Below are positions 11,601-24,300 of a stretch of 64,000 nucleotides of DNA, piece after piece. Position 1 is the stretch's first letter; each line of letters opens with the position of its first letter. The position numbers were made by a program, and so were the translations under genes. The stretch is from assembly GCF_949628215.1 (NCBI RefSeq), contig NC_134280.1, positions 53,594,621-53,658,620 of the forward strand, given 5' to 3'. The DNA comes from Phalacrocorax aristotelis. Lineage: Eukaryota; Chordata; Aves; Suliformes; Phalacrocoracidae. The notes under the pieces were generated by a model. That model was not told where the DNA came from. It saw only the letters and a program-made list of their open reading frames with translations, and searched no databases.

Positions 11601-14600
11601 AGTCTCATCTAGGCTTCCTTTCTCGCAAAAGGTTCGACCGGGTGATCTTTCAAGGTCCCTTCCAATCTGGGCTGCTTTATGATCCTGTGATGTCCTCACT
11701 ATATTTGTTCAGCCTGGAAGTTGCCTTCAGTGTTAATTTTGAAGAACTGGAGAAGAAAATCTTCTGTACATCCATGGGAGTGACCTGTTTGGGATTCTTG
11801 CAGTGTCATGCTGCTTGGCCTCCAGATGTGCTGCAACTGCTTGTTACCCATCTACCATGGTGGTTAGCATGAATGGTGACGTCTCAGATGTTGAAATTAC
11901 TTGCCCCCAGCCTGTTTTTGTCTCCTCTGCTGACCTAATGTGAGGAGAAGTCAGAAGCTGCTGCACCCAGAAGTTGATTTTCCCAGCAGGACTCTGATGA
12001 AGACTCTCCAGTGGAGCCACCCAAGGCTGAAAAATGGAAAAACCTGGTGTAATTTGCATTGAAAACCTAAACCAGAAGCATCACTGGTACAAGCTGGAGC
12101 AGTGAGGGCTGGTTCTTGGGCATTAGCAGATTCTGGTGGCACTAAGCAGACCTTCTTTTGAGAGACCACTACTGATACATTGCTCTTCTTGAAACAGCAG
12201 TTATGTGGCAGCCAAAAATCTCCATCAGTCTCTGTGGAGCTTGGCAGGTATCCAGCAGACAGCCTTCATTTTACAAGATGTGTTCATGCCTTCCCATCAC
12301 CTCTAGCCCCTTTGGGGCCCCTCTTCCCAGTGCACACCCCAGCCCACTGCTCATCACACTGGCTCTCTGCCCAACTGCCACTGCGGGTCCCTCCACCGTA
12401 TGTCATAGGGATAAAATCACCTAATTCTACTTCAGGCAGGCGCACAAAACTAACTGCTGGACTGCTCTTTCCAAGAAACTCTCCTGGGGGGTTTCTTTTG
12501 CTTGTTTTTCCTTTCTCTTCACACCTCCAGCCAAGGAGGTTTCCTGTCGCCTCTTAGGGAGCTTCAACAACCCAGTTGCCTATTGGGTTTTTGTGGCTAC
12601 GGGGCACTGCTGAAGCCCCTTTGATACACAGCAGGAGGTGCAACTAGCACTTTTTTTCCCTCCTTCTTCTGGCAGTGTTCCCACAAGGATGTTGGTCACC
12701 AGTCGCAGAGTCTGTCAGGTTTTCTGAAGAGGGGCTTCCTGCAGGGTCAGTGTGCTCCATTGTGCTGGCGCTTCCCCTGCAGCTGGCTTCCTCCCTCCTG
12801 CGGCACCTAAATATAGCGGGAGGCATTGTGCAAGTGTGGTGCCGGTGAGAAACGCCGTCTGGAGGGTCCCAGCGCAGGGGCTGCTGGGGCCGCGTTTCCG
12901 TCACCGCCTCTTGTTGAGTTGGCCCCTGTGTTGGTGCTTGTGTTGTTTGGGTGCTGGTGACTTGTGTTTTAAAGAGGGAAGAAGTGGGAGCCAAAGTTGA
13001 CCCCTTACCAAGTTTGACATGTCTGTAAGGGGATCTTAAACAAGTCGAGAGCATTATTATGTATCTCAGTTTTTAGAGAAGAGTTTAACTTGGCTTAACT
13101 CTGCTCTCAGTGCATGCCCTTTAGACTTTGCACTTTAATTATCAGAAGATTGTTTAAAAGCTACAAAGATAAGAAAAGCCTTAAACATGATGGGCATGCA
13201 CAAGCAGTTTTAATCTTGAGCTCTGGTTGTACTTCAGTACTGTTCCTAAAGGGAGTTGACAGACTGATTAATAACTATAAAAATGTTTTGATGCATAGCA
13301 AAAGATGATATTTAATTGAAGGGATGTGTCTCCCAAGCACTAGCAAGATGCACTGTGTTGCTCTTACCTCTGGGATGCCGCATGTACATTTATTCTCATC
13401 CTGATTTTTTTTTCCTCACTGTCAATTAAAAATGGTGATTACAGTCTTGCTTCGTTTGTAATTATTTATTCAATTACTTTTTGCATGTGTCAAATTGCTT
13501 TTCATATGGGAAGTAGGATTCATTTACAAAGTAGTGAACCACAATACTTGTGCATTTTTGTTAACTAATATTCCCTAAATATACAGAATACATCAGGAGG
13601 AAGCTGTGTTTTTGGAAAAGGATACAAATTTAACTGAGCTGATAGCATTTGGCCAAGTAATCACCCTGGTCTCACCAATCTCCTGGCTGCTGAGTCCATG
13701 GTGATTACTAGTGGCAGCAGACCTGAATGTTGAGCTAAAGCTCTTGTTTCCTCGTGAATAAACTCCCATTCCTCTGTTTTCTGAGCCCCCCTCCAATGCC
13801 TAGTTTCTAGTCTTTGAACTAGTTATGGAGTAAGTTGACTGTGCAAATTTAATAAGTTGAAGTAAAAACCATAGTCTTCTCTATAGAAGAACCTATAATA
13901 AACAAAAGCCAGATTATATTAAATTAGATGCTTAAGCAGTGCTTTTCCCTTAGTTTTGTGGCTCATCTGTCTTTAAAATGTTGGCTAGATAAATATTTGT
14001 ATGAGGTTTGATATAAATAAACTATATGCCTTATTGTTTGTTTTAAAAGATATACTAATAATTTTATTCTCCTCTGCTTAAATACTTAAAACAGTGTGTA
14101 CACCATGGAAACTCCCATACTGCAGCTTTGAGGATGCTGTAAAGCCTTTGTCTTCCCTGCTGCACCCTCTGCCTACTACTGCTAGAGCTCTCTGCGTTTC
14201 CTCTGATTTTGGGGGTGATGGGGTTTTTAAGTTTCAGTGTTAGCACCTTCAAACACTTTGAGATCTGACTCATTTATGTTGTTCTGTCTGCCGCCACCTC
14301 TACTCGAATTTCCTAGGCCTTAATTCTGCACACCCCTAGTTAGCCACCCTGGGCGGTCAGCGTGTCCAGCCAGGTGCTAGGGTGCTGCCATACAAAGCTC
14401 TGCAGTAGCGTGTTTGCTTCTTGCTCTCCCTTGCAGGAATCTACATCCTGATTGCGGTCGGAGCTGTCATGATGTTCGTTGGGTTCCTGGGATGCTACGG
14501 TGCTATTCAGGAGTCTCAGTGCCTTCTGGGAACGGTAAGAAACACAAAGCTTTGGATGCTGCTTGGCACCATGATGGCCCACCATGTCTTTGCCACATCC

Positions 14601-17600
14601 CTGCCAGGCAGCACAGAGCTGCGCGTCCCTTGCTGGAGACGTTTGCAATGAACGGGCCTGGGAGGATGCGTGGGCACGTAGGTGGGCACTAGCTGACCTC
14701 TGAAAGGAGCAAGGCAGCACTATTTGGCCAAGGGCATCGCTGCCCGACTTGCTGGAGCACCGGCTGAGCTGGCAGACATGCTGCAAACTCCTGCTTGTGC
14801 CTGGCTGGAGGACAGAGGCTGAAGCCAGCAGCATAGCAGAAGAGATGTGAACAGCAAGATTCCTGAAGGTTCATTTTCTCTGTTATATGTGGAAACCACC
14901 ACTCCCCACCCCATGCTTTTTTCACCTGCCATGGTCTGGCTGTCTTACCAAGCACCCACTAAACTCTTTCTTACCTGATGTCCCCTATAGCTTCCCCTTT
15001 CACTCTGTTTCAAGGCTGCCTGTGGTGATTCCAGTTCTTTGAAAGAATCATCTACTATTTTTATCTGTTTGGACAAGGAAACAGCAAAGATTTCCCACAA
15101 TATCTTAGTGAGGATGTCTAGGTACATCCTGGAAAATCCATTACTGAAGTACTACAGGCGTCCTTGATATGAGGCAGCAGCTCGGGATTCCTGGCATGGG
15201 ATGATCTTAATTGTATAAACTGTAGCCACACCAAAAGCCTTTGCCTTGGGGGTAAGGGAGACCCAGTTATTTAAAGCAAGTTCTCACACGTGGTTCAGCT
15301 TTAAAGTCAATGCAAAAAAAAAAAAAAAAGTCGGAGGCATAAAGCATTAAAAAAAAAATAATTGGAAGGACTTTCCAGCACTTGGCTTTGTTGGGCTGGA
15401 AGATTCTTAGTGATGGTGCAGTGACCTGTGGGTGTGGATTCAACTGGGGCAGAGGGAAATGGCGCTGCTTTCCCTGCGCTCTCGCAGATGGCTTCACCTC
15501 TAGTTGCTTCTGTTTCCCAATAAGAAGGGGGTGCTTCTCACCAGCTTTTATAAAGCACTCCTGAACGTCAGTGGATGAGGGCCGCTGTAGGAGTTTGCAG
15601 GCATTATCGCTGCTGCTGAGAGTAGGAGGAGCCAGTGCACAAATCTGACAGGGGTTGTTGTAGCGAGGTCTGGCAGCTTTGGATTATTTTTTTTGTTAAC
15701 ACAAGTGATTACAGAACCTGAATTTACCCGTCACTCCCTCCTGAAATTGGAAAGAGGATTAGAAGGGCAGATGGGACAATATACCTGAGGCCTGACAGGG
15801 AAACCGGCTGCTTTGGCTGAAATTAGCAGCTCTAGCTGCTGTGCCCTGCCTGTGTTTGCTCACACTTTGGCTTGCCAAAAGAAGGCTGGAGATGCCTCAC
15901 AGTGACGCTTTCCGCTGGCTGAGGTGTCCACCATGCTCCAAGGACATTTCCAGGCAGTGTCCTTAGAGCGTTGCAGGGAAGCAGCTGCTCTCCCCTCTCC
16001 TGCAGCCAGCTGACGGAGTGACTACAGACTTACTGCAAAAGGAGGAAGTACAGGAACCTCCACACTATCAAAGTCCTGTGTCGAAGGCAGCATAGAAGCT
16101 GAGTGGCAAGACCCGAGGAAGGCAGGAGGGAGCTGCTCACATGGAGCAGGTGCTGCTCCCCAGAAGGGGCAGGAGCACATCTGAATACCACCAGTCCCTG
16201 TGTGGGAAGGGCTCTGCTAATTCCCACTCAGCCATCTTCGTGGGAAGTCTAGACATGGGGTGGCATCCGATGAGTTATAGGAAAATGTGTTTGGGCTAAG
16301 CATGTGTATGAGAGAGAAAATGGTTTGAAGTCAGGCAACACCTCGCTGTGATCTCTGTCAGTAGAGGTGCTCCACACCTCTACCCACCTAATTGCTGGTT
16401 TTGCCTGTAGATGGGTATGTTAAGTGTTCCTCTCTTGATTTGTCTTTGCAGTTCTTCACTTGCCTTGTGATCCTGTTTGCCTGCGAAGTTGCAGCTGGAA
16501 TTTGGGGATTTGTCAACAAAGACCAAGTAAGATGACTCCAAAACCTGTGTTTGTGGGGCTGGGAGGCTGGGGTAGAACTGCCACAGATCCTGGTGGGAGC
16601 TGTTTTGCTCGCGAGCCGCTCCTGGACTGACTGACTGAGTCATGGGGCTTGGATTAGCTGTGTGACCCAGGCAGGTCACCTAACTCCTTTTGGCTGGGCT
16701 GATGAACTTTAAGTGTGAGCACTTGATAGTAGCAGCTATCCTTACGGTATATAGTGCAATGTCTGAAATAAAAATAACCCTGCCTCACTTGTCTCCTCCT
16801 TGCTGCCACACTGTCAGTCAGTGTGAGTTGATTCACATATGAAGTTTTGAAGGAAAGCCATCTGCATGTCCTAGGTGCCAAAGAGCAAAGAGTGAACCCA
16901 GCTGCATGGCCCCTAAGGGAGGGAATAGCATATGGGGAGAGCCTGCGTCTGCATTAACGGCATTGCTTGATGCTTCCTGCTCTTTGTCAGCATCACGTAA
17001 CCTGCTTCAGGCTGTTCATCTGCCAGGACCGAGCATGCTGCTTATCAATATGCCGTGCACACGCAAGGGGCAGAAGTCATGTGTCTGTCCAAGGCAGCCT
17101 GCTAGGGACTGCTTGGATGAGGTCCTCTGGCTGGAGGGGGTTAGCCAAAGGGTAGGACTGAAAATTGCAGCTTTTCACCTTCCCTTTCTGCTCGCCTTCC
17201 CTTTGCTACAGACACATGTGCTCCCACACATGCAGAGTTTGGTCCTGAAGAGCAAAACTATCAGTGTGTGGGAACCATGGCCATGCTGCAGCAAGCAGCG
17301 TGCTGGGTGTTGATCACTCAGCCCTCAAGAGTCTGGAGAAGGGGACTGCTTGTGCTCAAAGGCAAGTTTAGACTCTCTGGCAGAGTGGGAAATGTGTTTA
17401 CTAAGAGACGTAAGCCAGCTGTGCAAGTAGGTGGTGGCCTGCTCAGCTTTCACATGCATGTAGGCCACAGATGACCAGCTCTGCCATGAATGGGAACACC
17501 CTTATAGTCATTCACCGGAGAGAAAATTACTTCACTGGAATAAACTCTTCCGTGGCTAAACGTATTACTATGCAGGCAGGGTGCTGTTTCCTAGCAACTT

Positions 17601-20600
17601 TAGTGAGCTAATTAACCTTTGTAGAGGGGCTGTGCCTCCTGCAGATGTTAGTTTGTGAATCTTGAAGAGTCTAAGATGTGCAACTGAACTGACAGCAAAA
17701 AAAAGTGAAGCCTGAGTAAGGAGGGACCCCATGGCTGTTGCTTTCCATGCTGGGGAGAAGGCGCTTGGCCATCGGAGCACAAAGCTGAGAAATTTAGGAC
17801 TTTCCAATACAAGAGCGATGACCTCAGCCCCTAAAACTAATTTTGCAGTTTAAAAAAATGAATGGTGGCAGTCTGTTGGCCTCAGCTGCTTTTGCAGCCT
17901 TGATGGTGAATGGGCTGTTTGGCAGTTCCCACTCACAAGGCAGGGCGCTTGCTTCTTCCTGCCTCCGTCAGGGGTATCTCGGGAGCAACGCAGGCTGGGA
18001 GGGAAGTGCTGAATGCTCCCAGCCACTGAGAGCTAATCCCAGCGGGGACTCCGCTCCAACTTGGTTTGCAGCCCCTTGAGGGGACAGTCACCTCCAATCA
18101 TGCAGGCACAGGATGCTCTTCCATGAAGCTGGAGGCACTCTCCCTCAGCCTGCCTTCTTGGAGATGCTTTAGATACAGGGTGGTGAGGAAAGAAGTGGGA
18201 TTATTATTTCATTTTTCCCATATACCAGAATCGAATGGTTTGACTGAAGAACATCACGCTCCAAAGCAAACTTTTTTGAGCAGTGATGGAGAAATGCTGG
18301 GATAATTGATTGAAATCATACTCCTTCTTGCTGCAGTTTCTTTTTTCATGTGCTAATCCAGCCTGCACTGCCAAGAACAGATGTTCTAGAAAGCATTTTC
18401 CCTTCTGTGCTTGCTTGTATTTTTTTCTTTTGCTTCTCTTGCATGTCCTCCTTTTGTCTGTCTCCCAAAATATTGGAGGGTGTTAGAGAAGAAGCCACAA
18501 GCCAGTTTCCCTGAAAATGAGGAGTTTTTTGCACTGTGGAGCAGACCTCCATGGGTGGCTGTAGTTTGCCAGCCCAGGTGGTAGGGCTAGAGGACAGATG
18601 AGACGTCTCATATAACTTTTTACAGGATGGGGGTGTCCAGTTCCAGGTAGGGACCCAGCCAGAGTTTGATGTCCATCCAAAAGCACCTAACCTTCCTGAT
18701 CCAAATGAGCTGCCTCACTAGGCTTTAGCATGCAATCTCTCCCAAATTCCTGCCGTCCCCTCCAAGCCAGAAACTGAGCTGAGGTGCCCATACTTACTGA
18801 TGGCCTTGCTTGCGCACCCCACCTCCTCCTCCTCACTTCCCCAGCATGTCCTGCCTCTGTGGCCTCAGTGGGGAATGTCTTGCCTGCTTGCTTTGTCTCC
18901 ATGTGTTGGGTGGTTCAGAACAAGCTGTTTCTGCATTCCTGAGCCCAACAGCAAATACACATGGGCTGAAGACTATCTCAGATCTTGCGGTTCACCCTCT
19001 GGGCCTTGGCTGTCTTTGCCTGCTAGAGAGAACTTGTGGAGCACTTGGATAGCGTTGGCTGGAACCTGCTGGCTGGTGGATGAGGTTCTTAGTATTTGCT
19101 GCTCTTAACATGCTATGTCTGGAGGCACTTGAGCCCTCTGAAAGATTTTCACACACTTGTGCAAATAAACAGGGTCCAAATCTATTTAAAAACTGTTCAT
19201 CTACCTGCGAGTGCCATTAGAGGGAACCTGTCCCCTTCAGACACATCTGCTGAATGGCTTTCCTCCTCCGGCTGAAAGGGAGTTGTTCCCATCTTTCCTA
19301 GATAGCCAAAGACGTGAAACAGTTCTACGATCAAGCGTTTCAACAAGCGCTTGTGGCAGAATCGGAGACAAACAATGGGAAAACTGTAGTGAAGACCTTT
19401 CATGAAACGGTAAGACTTTGGTGGTCTTGCTCCGCGCTCTGGTTAGGTTATGGGCAGTTAGTTGGTCAAAGCAACCGCTGATGGATAGGATCCTGCGTGC
19501 TGTGAATTACACCGGGTTACACCTGCGTGTGGTTTGTCAGCAGGTAAGTGGTGAGGAGCGACTGTCACTGTGCATAGACTGATCCTCCCCACCGACGCAG
19601 GGGCAATAAGCACTCTTCTCAGGATACTGATGCCAGACCTGTCTGGGACTATTGCAGGAAGCAGCTGCATTGCATGGAAATAAAAACATCAAATTTGGAG
19701 AGTTATTCCCCTTCCCTTGTTTTCACCTCCAAGATGCCTCCTCGGTCTTGGGTGGCTTCAAGGATGTTTAATGGTGGGGAGGGCATTGCATGAGTACTTG
19801 CTGTCTGCTAATGCTGTTTTTTTGGGTGGGTTGGGTTCTTTTTCCCCTCTCTCCATGTAGCTGGACTGCTGTGGTCCTGATAATGGAATGAGAGCTGTCA
19901 CTCCACTGTGGAGAGAAGACCTGTGCCCAAAGAAGGACTTCCTGAAAAACTTTTTTCAGGTAGGCATGGCTGCTCTTCACTCAAAGCAGTTCCTACAAGG
20001 AAACTCGGCTGCCATGGAAATTTGGGGATTTACTGGGAATTAGATAAAGGGTAGAGATTTAATTTGTTTGGGGATGGTGTAGAAGGATGTCAGAGGTCCC
20101 CATTGGTTATTCCTTTGCGGTTCCTGCTTGAGGGGGCTGGCAGACATGCACACAGGGTTGAAGTCTGGAGGGAAGTTCTACAGCCAGGACCCAGGAATGT
20201 GAGCAGACCTGGGGGAAGCAGACCTGCCTTTCTGAGTGCTTAGGGTGGGTGAGGGGAAAGCAGGCTCTCTGACTGGCGTGCTTCTCTGCTTCAGTCCTCG
20301 AATTGCCACAAAAAAATCGATGAGCTGTTCTCCGGGAAGCTGTACCTGATTGGTATCGCTGCCATTGTGGTCGCCGTGATCATGGTAAGTGTGACTCTGC
20401 AGCACCCTGCTGTAGTGGGATGGGGAAAAGCTGCCTCAGGTTGCCCCAGTCCTGTTCCAGCTGGGCTGGATCCATCCCTTTCCTCCGGATGCTGCTGTGG
20501 CTCATCATGCAGCACCAGCTGTCTGCACCCCAGTTGCTCAGAGATGTGGCAAGACCCCCTCTGGGGGGTCACAAGGTTTGGGCAGGTGCCTGCTGAGCAC

Positions 20601-21147
20601 AGTAAAGCAGGAGCATCTGCAATCCCATCCAGAAGGGCAGAGCACTGTCAAGCCTCCTTGCTGCCTCCAAAACCGCGCGTTTCTCAGGCCGCCATGTTTT
20701 GTCACAGGGGTCTGCGGTGGGAAGGGATTTGCTTTCTTTGCCACGGTGGGTAGGGTCCCCAGTGAGTGGTGGGTGATGTGGGCTGGTAACCCAGCGCCTG
20801 TGTGAAGGCTGGGCTGTAATGCTGAACGGATCTCGAAGCATTTGCTGTGTAGCTGGTAGTCAGGAGGCTTGCAACATACCACCACTGCTGCCAGCAAAAG
20901 AGGAAAGAACAACATCTTATCTTGAACTGGCCAACTTCTAAAGAAAACAGTAGTGCAGGTGTAGCATCTCTGCCCTTATCTCTAGCATGAGAGTGTTTAT
21001 GTGGAGTGGGGGAGCTTGGGACAGGGGTGAGCCCCTGCATCGTAGTGGTTGGTGCCTCACTGGTGCCCCTTTGTCTCCTAACAGATCTTTGAAATGATCC
21101 TGAGCATGGTGCTGTGCTGTGGCATAAGGAACAGCTCCGTCTACTGA
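2493..21147 (+). CDS. CD81: CD81 tetraspanin, exons 2–8 (exon 1 left of window)
   Basis: Tetraspanin that organises plasma-membrane microdomains; in vertebrate B cells it partners CD19. The coding segments are 2493–2607, 14437–14534, 16452–16526, 19302–19409, 19861–19959, 20295–20384 and 21085–21147, all with GT/AG borders and consistent phase. They give 215 residues and a stop. With the usual 22-codon exon 1 the protein would be 237 aa, against 236 in human. The sequence shows TM2 ([14 protein letters not shown]), TM3 ([18 protein letters not shown]), a large extracellular loop with the CCG motif (LDCCG) and two further cysteines (LC, NC), TM4 and the C-terminus [10 protein letters not shown], whose cysteine pair is a typical palmitoylation site. 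TM regions and tail are nearly identical to mammalian CD81; the large loop is diverged. The first coding exon and promoter are not in the window. Identification is very secure. Confidence 0.97.
7302..7345. repeat. Perfect 16-bp inverted repeat with 12-nt spacer
   Basis: The left arm attatttaaaaaaaat (7302–7317) and right arm attttttttaaataat (7330–7345) are exact reverse complements around an AT/TG spacer. It could be a MITE remnant, a cruciform-prone site, or chance in AT-rich DNA. Confidence 0.6.
11484..11690 (+). mobile_element. CR1 LINE 3' end, sense orientation
   Basis: The segment has the typical avian CR1 3' blocks in order: aagaaagacgttttttacag, cactggaacaagctccccag, a block ending ctggagattttcaa, then gatctttcaaggtcccttcc and the tail near tatgatcctgtgatg. 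It is 5'-truncated and diverged, as most CR1 copies are. Confidence 0.85.
14437..14534 (+). CDS. CD81: CD81 exon 3 (TM2)
   Basis: This 98-nt exon lies between ttgcag and gtaaga. It completes the split glycine codon and encodes TM2 and the intracellular turn ([20 protein letters not shown], then [12 protein letters not shown]), which appears identical to the mammalian sequence as I know it. It follows the 11.8 kb intron 2. Confidence 0.97.
16452..16526 (+). CDS. CD81: CD81 exon 4 (TM3)
   Basis: This 75-nt, 25-codon exon is bounded by tttgcag and gtaaga, phase 0 on both sides. It encodes TM3 and the start of the large loop ([18 protein letters not shown], then GFVNKDQ). Confidence 0.97.
19302..19409 (+). 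CDS. CD81: CD81 exon 5 (large loop, helices A/B)
   Basis: This 108-nt exon begins after tttcctag and ends before gtaaga, phase 0. It encodes [20 protein letters not shown] and continues to VVKTFHET. It is 36 codons long against 35 in human, so this is where the extra residue sits. The ends match mammalian CD81 while the middle ([10 protein letters not shown]) is diverged. Confidence 0.96.
19861..19959 (+). CDS. CD81: CD81 exon 6 (CCG-containing loop segment)
   Basis: This 99-nt exon lies between tccatgtag and gtaggc. It opens with [10 protein letters not shown], the tetraspanin CCG signature, and contains the third loop cysteine in DLCPKKD. It has 33 codons against 34 in human and is the least conserved part of the protein, covering the variable helices C and D of the large loop. 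Confidence 0.95.
20295..20384 (+). CDS. CD81: CD81 exon 7 (loop end and TM4)
   Basis: This 90-nt exon is flanked by cttcag and gtaagt. It encodes [20 protein letters not shown] and then [10 protein letters not shown]. The cysteine in NCHKK is the fourth conserved loop cysteine, followed directly by TM4. Confidence 0.97.
21085..21147 (+). CDS. CD81: CD81 exon 8, terminal coding segment
   Basis: After the acceptor ctaacag, 20 codons ([20 protein letters not shown]) and TGA complete TM4 and the cytoplasmic tail. The tail is the conserved CD81 C-terminus with a juxtamembrane cysteine pair. Confidence 0.97.
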   Translation: MFEMILSMVLCCGIRNSSVY

Positions 21148-21345
21148 GCCGTGAGAGCTGGGGAGGGGAACGGGGGTGCAGGGCGGACGACACTAGAGGG
21201 GACCCCAAGTTGCCACCAAGTGACCAGGAGACATTTCAACAAAAGAGAAAACTATGTATATAAATACTTCAAATATTACCATACAGTACTTAATTTTTAT
21301 TTTGAAGTACTTTTTTTTTTAATAAATAAAACTTTCCCATATCTT
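21148..21345 (+). other. CD81: CD81 proximal 3' UTR
   Basis: Downstream of the stop the sequence becomes AT-rich and reaches a doubled polyadenylation hexamer at 21321–21330. The end is inferred from the usual 10–25 nt distance to cleavage. Longer 3' UTR forms using later hexamers (about 22493 or 24468) cannot be excluded. Confidence 0.6.
21321..21330 (+). terminator. CD81: CD81 polyadenylation signal (two overlapping AATAAA)
   Basis: The sequence aataaataaa lies about 175 nt after the CD81 stop codon, behind a T-rich stretch. It is the first canonical hexamer after the stop. Confidence 0.7.
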
Positions 21346-21349
21346 TGTG

Positions 21350-24300
21350 GCCAAGTTAGTTACACATCAGTTTTGTGTGATGGGGAAAGCTGCTGTAGCA
21401 AGAGATTGAGTCCTTCCTCCCACTTCCCCACCCCCTGTAACTCAGAAACAGCACTGGTGGAAGATGTGCAGAGGAGAAGGCTGCAGCCTGTGATCAGAAA
21501 ACTTTGCCTTGGTTTTTACTCTCTTTTTCAACACGGACTTTTTTCATATATGTAATTGGATGCTGAAGCAGGGTTTAGCATTTTTGTTCATTTGTTCTCA
21601 CCTTTTCTTACCATCACCCCAACTCCCTGGTGTTTCCAAGCAGTCTGTAGGGAAGCCTTGCTGACTGCTGAAACCTGGAGGAGAGGTGAGGAGAGAGCAC
21701 AGCCCCTGTCGGCTGGGTGTGATGCGTCCTGAGGGGAACGCCGGCGTGTTGTTCCTCTCTGATTTTTTTGCATCTCTAGGTCAATCCTTAACAGAAGTCA
21801 TGCTTAAATTGTTTTACTCTCTAAAGAGTGGGAATGGTTTTGGCTTTTTGTTTTTGGGTTTTTTTTTTTGGGGGGGGGGGGCTATAACTTTATAAATCTG
21901 TTCATTGCCATTGATCACTGACCCATTAAGGGTCAGTGGCTGGGGGTGAATTTTATTCTCAGCTTTTCAAATATAAGAAACTGAAAAGTCACTTTTTTAA
22001 CCTCCTTCAATGTTTCTTTATAGACATGTTTTTGGGAGAGTCTAGTTCTGTACTAAGTTTCCACTGTTAAGCTAATGCTTGCATACAAATGATATTGGAA
22101 AAAAGAAGAAAACTTGAAAAAAAATTCTTTAACCTTGGAAATACGGCATTTATGTATTGCAGGATGACGCTTGGGTTCCCAGCCATATGCGTACCTGTTT
22201 CAAATTTCATTTTTGCATCACTCTCTTGGTCAATGAATTAATCCTTACTTATAGCATATTGTCGCACACTGTAATATTGCTGGGAAATTGTCATAACCTA
22301 ATTTTGAAAAAAAAAAATTTTAAAGACCTTCCAGTTACATCAAAGCAAGGGAATTCAGGATTTTAGATCACACCAGTTGAAACACTTTCTTGTGACCTGG
22401 TAAGCTTTGATTGCCAATTCGATGTATGTGGCTTCTGTTGTATGCCACTCTGTTACCATGTAGATAGAGGGGGAGAGTGTCCCAGGAGCTATATAATAAA
22501 ATCAGAGTGTCTCTAAAAAGATGATCTATATGTATAGTTCTATAGATATATATTTTTAAGCAAAGCCTTTTCGTTAGCTGTATGGGCACTTGAGCTGGAA
22601 ATTATAGTCTCAGCTCTTTGCCCCCTCAAAGCAGGTAAGGGGAGGAATTGAAGCTAGGGATCACCTTCCCCACTTCAGGAATATTTCTGTTTCATTGCAA
22701 CAAAGAGTTTCAGATCAGATAGGGAGGGACACCTGTGATCATTTTAAACTAGTACCTTGTCCACTGCATGTGGATGCTGTGGCCTTTGCCACTAGAGGAT
22801 AGGAAATTCCTGCAGTGGGGCAAACCGATCCATTCGGAGGCTTTTTCCCTGCTTCCATTCCCCCTTTCCTCTTTTCTTCTTCCTGCCTTTTAGTATATAG
22901 GGCCTTTTAAAAGTATATAGGTAAATATATATATATATATATATATATCAAGTTTTGCTGGGTAAGAGGAGGAAGTGCTTCAACAGAATTTGGGATTGAG
23001 AGGTTGGACAAGAAAAGATTCAGCCTTAGAAATAGCCTTAAAGCAACACTGCCCTGAATGTCCACGTTGTGCACATCGAGAATGAGACAAGGTTTTGCAG
23101 TAGTTAACCCCTTCCCTGCTCCCCAGCGTAGCTCCTTCAGGCCATCTACTCTGTTATGTGGCTATATGTATATGCATCAACCAAGCATGTGTGTTTACAT
23201 ATATGTGCATCGGGGTTGTTAGCATACAGAATGGATGTGTAACTTGCCGCCTTTTTTGTTGACTGTTGATAAATGCGTATAAATATGCCGTTAAGCATTT
23301 CAATTCTGTTTTCTTTCCTTATACTGTATTTTTGATATTGTTCAGTATTCAGTTGATGCTGTGTATGTAGCTGGAACTCTGTTTGAAGATGGACTGGGTC
23401 TCTATGCAGGTCAGCTGTGTCCTTTGTCATTGCAGCTTTAGGGGTCTGGGTTGTCCAAGGCAGGAGCAATTGGGAGAAAGTGGTACTTGGAGAGGGAGTC
23501 TGAGAGCTGTGGGAGGAAGAGCAGGACATTTGTTCAGACCACGTCCCACACGGTCTGCAGTTTCCCTCTGGTTCATTTCAGAGGTGGCTTGTCACCATGG
23601 GGAGCTCCAGAGGAAGCTCCCTGGGCCACCTCCTGTCCCTGTGGCTGCTGCAGTAGGGGAACAGCCAGCGGCTGGGAAGGTCATGGGAGGGGGCAGAATG
23701 AGTTTTGCAGGGAGGGGGTAATGCTTTCTTTAGAATTTCTAGCTGAGAGTCCCCATGTTCTGTCATGATGGATTGTCGTCTGCTGAGCAGGAGGGGTCAG
23801 CCCTGGGAGAATAGAGACAGAGAACTGTCATGCCTAAGAACAATGAAGTAGCTGAGAAGCCCCTATGAAAAAACCTACCCACTTGGGTCTTCCTTAGTCC
23901 AGCCCCCTGTGAAGCTGGATCTGAGTTCAAACAAACTAGAGAGGGGGCTGTGAAGGCCTGAGGGGACTCGCCCTGTTGCAGGCACTCAGGATCCAAAAGT
24001 GACAGGGCTTTTCTGCCAGTTGGTCAGTCCCAAAGCTGGCTGAGGTGAAGGGGAAAAAACCACTAGGTGGGACCCATGCCCTGCCTCAGACCCTCTCCTG
24101 TATACCTGGGCATTTGTGTGTGCAACATGGGGCCCTGTCCTGCTCCCCTCCACACCCTGAAAAAACAAACTAAGGATGAAACTGGGCTGTAAATACAAAC
24201 CCCTCCCTCTCCAGGGAAGCATCCTCCTGGAGCTGCTGACAGCTGAGAAAATGGCTGTGAGCTGAGGAGAGGAGGAGGAGAGAGGCTGGTGAGGAAGAGG

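Larger units (their letters stand above)
2608..14436 (+). other. CD81: CD81 intron 2 (11.8 kb)
   Basis: This long intron holds a CR1 fragment (11484–11690), a perfect 16-bp inverted repeat (7302–7345), A-rich low complexity at about 4970–5040, and a modest GC-rich patch at about 12760–12910. Three long overlapping open frames at 7821–8786 resemble no known protein. I find no other exon. Confidence 0.7.
14535..20294 (+). other. CD81: CD81 introns 3–6
   Basis: Introns 14535–16451, 16527–19301, 19410–19860 and 19960–20294 lie between recognised exons. I see no embedded gene, RNA or strong repeat in them. There is a short A-run at about 15315–15330. Confidence 0.7.

Noticed and set aside
22493-22498. 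AATAAA as the main CD81 polyadenylation site
   Set aside because: The doubled hexamer at 21321 is much closer to the stop. The later one may serve a long 3' UTR form but nothing in the sequence shows it.
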